The notes under the pieces were generated by a model. It was not told the origin of the DNA. It ran no database searches and saw only the letters and a program-made list of their open reading frames with translations. Positions 63,401 through 64,000 of a stretch of 64,000 bases of DNA are shown piece by piece. This stretch comes from Phaeodactylibacter sp. (GTDB lineage: Bacteria; Bacteroidota; Bacteroidia; Chitinophagales; Saprospiraceae). The position numbers and the translations under genes are program-made. The stretch lies in assembly GCF_022763345.1 (NCBI RefSeq), contig NZ_JALEGS010000111.1, positions 62,001-126,000 on the forward strand, in the 5' to 3' direction. Every line of letters starts with the position of its first letter. The stretch's first letter is position 1.

Positions 63401-63454
63401 TAGATGCCCGACAAAGAAGAGCGTAACAAATGTAGAGAGTAGTAGTTGTTTCAT
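60410..63454 (-). CDS. T9SS type B secreted protein with SprB-like repeats
   Basis: 1014-residue secreted protein. The signal peptide (MKQLLLSTFVTLFFVGHLGAQ) is followed by a beta-propeller-like region with repeats such as EDGGFVLSGTS and SDGGYIFAGHHSPDF (about 25-425), then adhesin-like Ig-type domains, then three SprB-type repeats (PPNCGESNGAI, PPNCQGEASGI and DPACPGEATGL starts). The C-terminal gliding-motility-associated domain has IPNAFSPNEDGINDRFEI and VYNRWGGLVFE, the type B sorting signal of the type IX secretion system. It is a surface or released adhesin. The ATG at 63454 begins the signal peptide. The longer frame to 63502 overlaps the next gene. Confidence 0.93.
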   Translation of the reverse strand: MKQLLLSTFVTLFFVGHLGAQLGEFRVECTTGDSVRALAATAGPDGSIYVLSSVANGFNNPAGNANDAIVTRIDNTNQMVWSREYDPGTFQSIADIRSTEDGGFVLSGTSTTVYFDGFLAKGNADGTLQWSQFPGNPDLLERGYAGIQTSDGGYIFAGHHSPDFETSLYLVKYDAAGAVEWGQYYPVAGLEATGYDIAEVPAGGYLVTGSIGSNFDNEAFAVRLNEQGEQLWANTYSYQGFSGAGVKIVPMLDGTFALLITTSLSDAVFGGPTGAIISRINLDGSLVWSRVATLGENQVTVEFNGANFSFSGQAEDLIVTPDDNILFVAGADVDNSGDIRPALAKISKDGAILWGLELAEEGFLSGPFRFGGSPLTVTSEGYYTYVYEDLYDRDGFRMVKVDEEGQGICADPLPEAFLSPVNLDVAPISFIGSTLTASTDLDVNVSEQDFSINPSSSSFTLDLGNDTLICNGASLLLDPALDSTATYQWQDGSTDSTFTVNASGIYSVTVTQGECTAVDSIAVVTPEDAVALGPDLEVCDDDPVTLGPAFEVPGDYAWSNGATTPQIIVTEDGSYTLELTTACGTVTDEINVNILELPDVEADITPPNCGESNGAITINLLGGDPATSIEWLDSEGNLIAEGVQTIENLSDGSYEAIITIGADCFSTSTFFLTAPDVPQAEVNVSPPNCQGEASGILALDVTGGITPYQFEWSRNGQPFNENTATINELLPGLYAYTVTDATGCAISQDSIVLPDVPPIDFQVETVDPACPGEATGLIEFSGLSGSASPYTFALNGGAGQTEPVFEGLASGQYEITITNSNNCDTTVLLTLAEPNALAIDLLAQPNPAAFGDSVQLDIISSAPIDPALSTLQWVADSGAVLSCTTCPDPSLLATSSVDIELTLTLDGGCTYSAELFLQVDGTRQVYIPNAFSPNEDGINDRFEIYPGAGIAEVLNFQVYNRWGGLVFEATDGVTAWDGTWRGEAASAGVYAYVVQVLWVDGFTTLYEGDVQLFR

Positions 63455-63492
63455 GGAATTAGTGTTGTCAAGTGTTTGGAAATCGTTACAAG

Positions 63493-63987
63493 TTAGTTCC
63501 AATTATGTTGCAGCATAATTTGATAGATTAAGGATTTGGCATGTTCCTGACTGACACCGGTAAGGACAAGGGTAGCCTGCCGGAACAGCGCAATTGTTGT
63601 GGCTGGATAAACGCCAGTTTCACCGGGAAACCAGGCCATTGGCACACTAGTCCCCTGCAGGATTTCATAGCCAGCCCCGGCATTGTGCTCCTGCCATTCT
63701 CCCGCAATGATTTGCAACTGTGGAATGTCTTGCGCGGGTGCCGGATCGTAAAGGTAGAAATGCAGCATTTGAATCTCTGCCCGGGCAGGCATGGTGAAGA
63801 TGCAGGCCGATTTTTCGTTCCGTCCGGCGGCAACCGGTGTCACCTTGCGGACCGGCTCCTGAACGATCTCCTGAATCGCCTCCAGCGCCAGCAGTGCTGA
63901 TGCTTTTGGAAGAGCTGCCTGCTGAGGGCTACCGCCACAGCCTAGCAGAAGAAGCGCCAAAACAGGGAGGACTGACAATGCTTTCAT
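63493..63987 (-). CDS. Small lipoprotein of unknown function
   Basis: 164-residue predicted lipoprotein with lipobox LLLGC (Cys17). After a short Ala-rich linker a compact domain follows (CIFTMPARAEIQMLHFYLYD, GYEILQGTSVPMAWFPGET, ATTIALFRQATLVLTGVS) with a strand-helix pattern. I do not recognise a family. It is followed by the T9SS protein gene after 38 bases on the same strand, and its start lies 13 bases before the end of the window. The name of any partner is not supported. Confidence 0.7.
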   Translation of the reverse strand: MKALSVLPVLALLLLGCGGSPQQAALPKASALLALEAIQEIVQEPVRKVTPVAAGRNEKSACIFTMPARAEIQMLHFYLYDPAPAQDIPQLQIIAGEWQEHNAGAGYEILQGTSVPMAWFPGETGVYPATTIALFRQATLVLTGVSQEHAKSLIYQIMLQHNWN

Positions 63988-64000
63988 GGTTTTTTTGTGG

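Noticed and set aside
1..64000. tRNA, rRNA, CRISPR arrays and insertion sequences
   Set aside because: No cloverleaf-like sequence with CCA context, no conserved rRNA segments, no regularly spaced direct repeats and no transposase-like protein were seen in the gaps or the translations.

Overview
The window looks like a chromosomal segment of a free-living, probably marine, Bacteroidota. The best guess is the Saprospiria (Lewinella/Phaeodactylibacter type). The evidence is a type B T9SS C-terminal domain with SprB-like repeats, an orphan FecI/FecR pair, DUF4252 proteins behind an ECF sigma factor, a long Bacteroidota-type LptF, Bacteroidota-type class I mannose-6-phosphate isomerase and NagB-LmbE proteins, weak Shine-Dalgarno sequences, and -7 elements of the TAnnTTTG type. 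G+C looks moderately high by eye. The genus-level placement is inference. I saw no rRNA, tRNA, CRISPR array, prophage, insertion sequence or transposase.

Positions 1-12.4 kb hold housekeeping and signalling genes: the 3' part of cysN, a lectin-OmpA surface protein, FecR and an ECF sigma factor, an AGCS alanine/Na+ symporter, a GNAT fusion protein, a PAP2 phosphatase overlapping an LptF-type permease, and a five-gene operon of ECF sigma factor, small membrane protein and three DUF4252 paralogues. A palindromic dispersed repeat lies between lptF and this sigma operon, and a shorter relative lies inverted at 57.7 kb. Positions 12.4-23.5 kb hold a VPS10/BNR propeller protein, an RlpA-SPOR protein, a 2020-residue alpha-2-macroglobulin with a CTEQ thioester motif, and a Uma2-type nuclease-like protein.

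Positions 23.5-57.6 kb are the most distinctive part. A tightly coupled minus-strand operon (31.2 to 23.5 kb) has a planctomycete-like composition: PSCyt1/DUF1549/DUF1553, TAT-exported DUF1501, a TAT-exported beta-propeller, a small chitobiase/discoidin-like protein, and a DUF2231-cytochrome-LRR-discoidin chimera. Next to it are two divergent glycan operons. One (minus) carries a GH2 beta-mannosidase, two GH92 alpha-mannosidases and a sulfatase. The other (plus) carries a DeoR regulator, a third GH92, a CBM9-like protein and a mannose-6-phosphate isomerase-like protein. A LacI regulator then faces away from an amino-sugar set: ROK kinase, NagB-LmbE fusion, GH20 hexosaminidase, SSS symporter and branching enzyme. 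Together these suggest degradation of mannose- and GlcNAc-containing, possibly sulfated, glycans such as N-glycans or mannoproteins, with cytoplasmic sugar catabolism. No SusC/SusD pair is present. Four proteins from three of these units end in a related discoidin-like module with a W-x-F-[LV]-D-E motif, which ties the redox-like operon to the glycosidases.

Positions 57.6-64 kb hold 3-hydroxybutyrate dehydrogenase, a patatin-like hydrolase, two lipoproteins of unknown function and a T9SS-secreted SprB-repeat protein.
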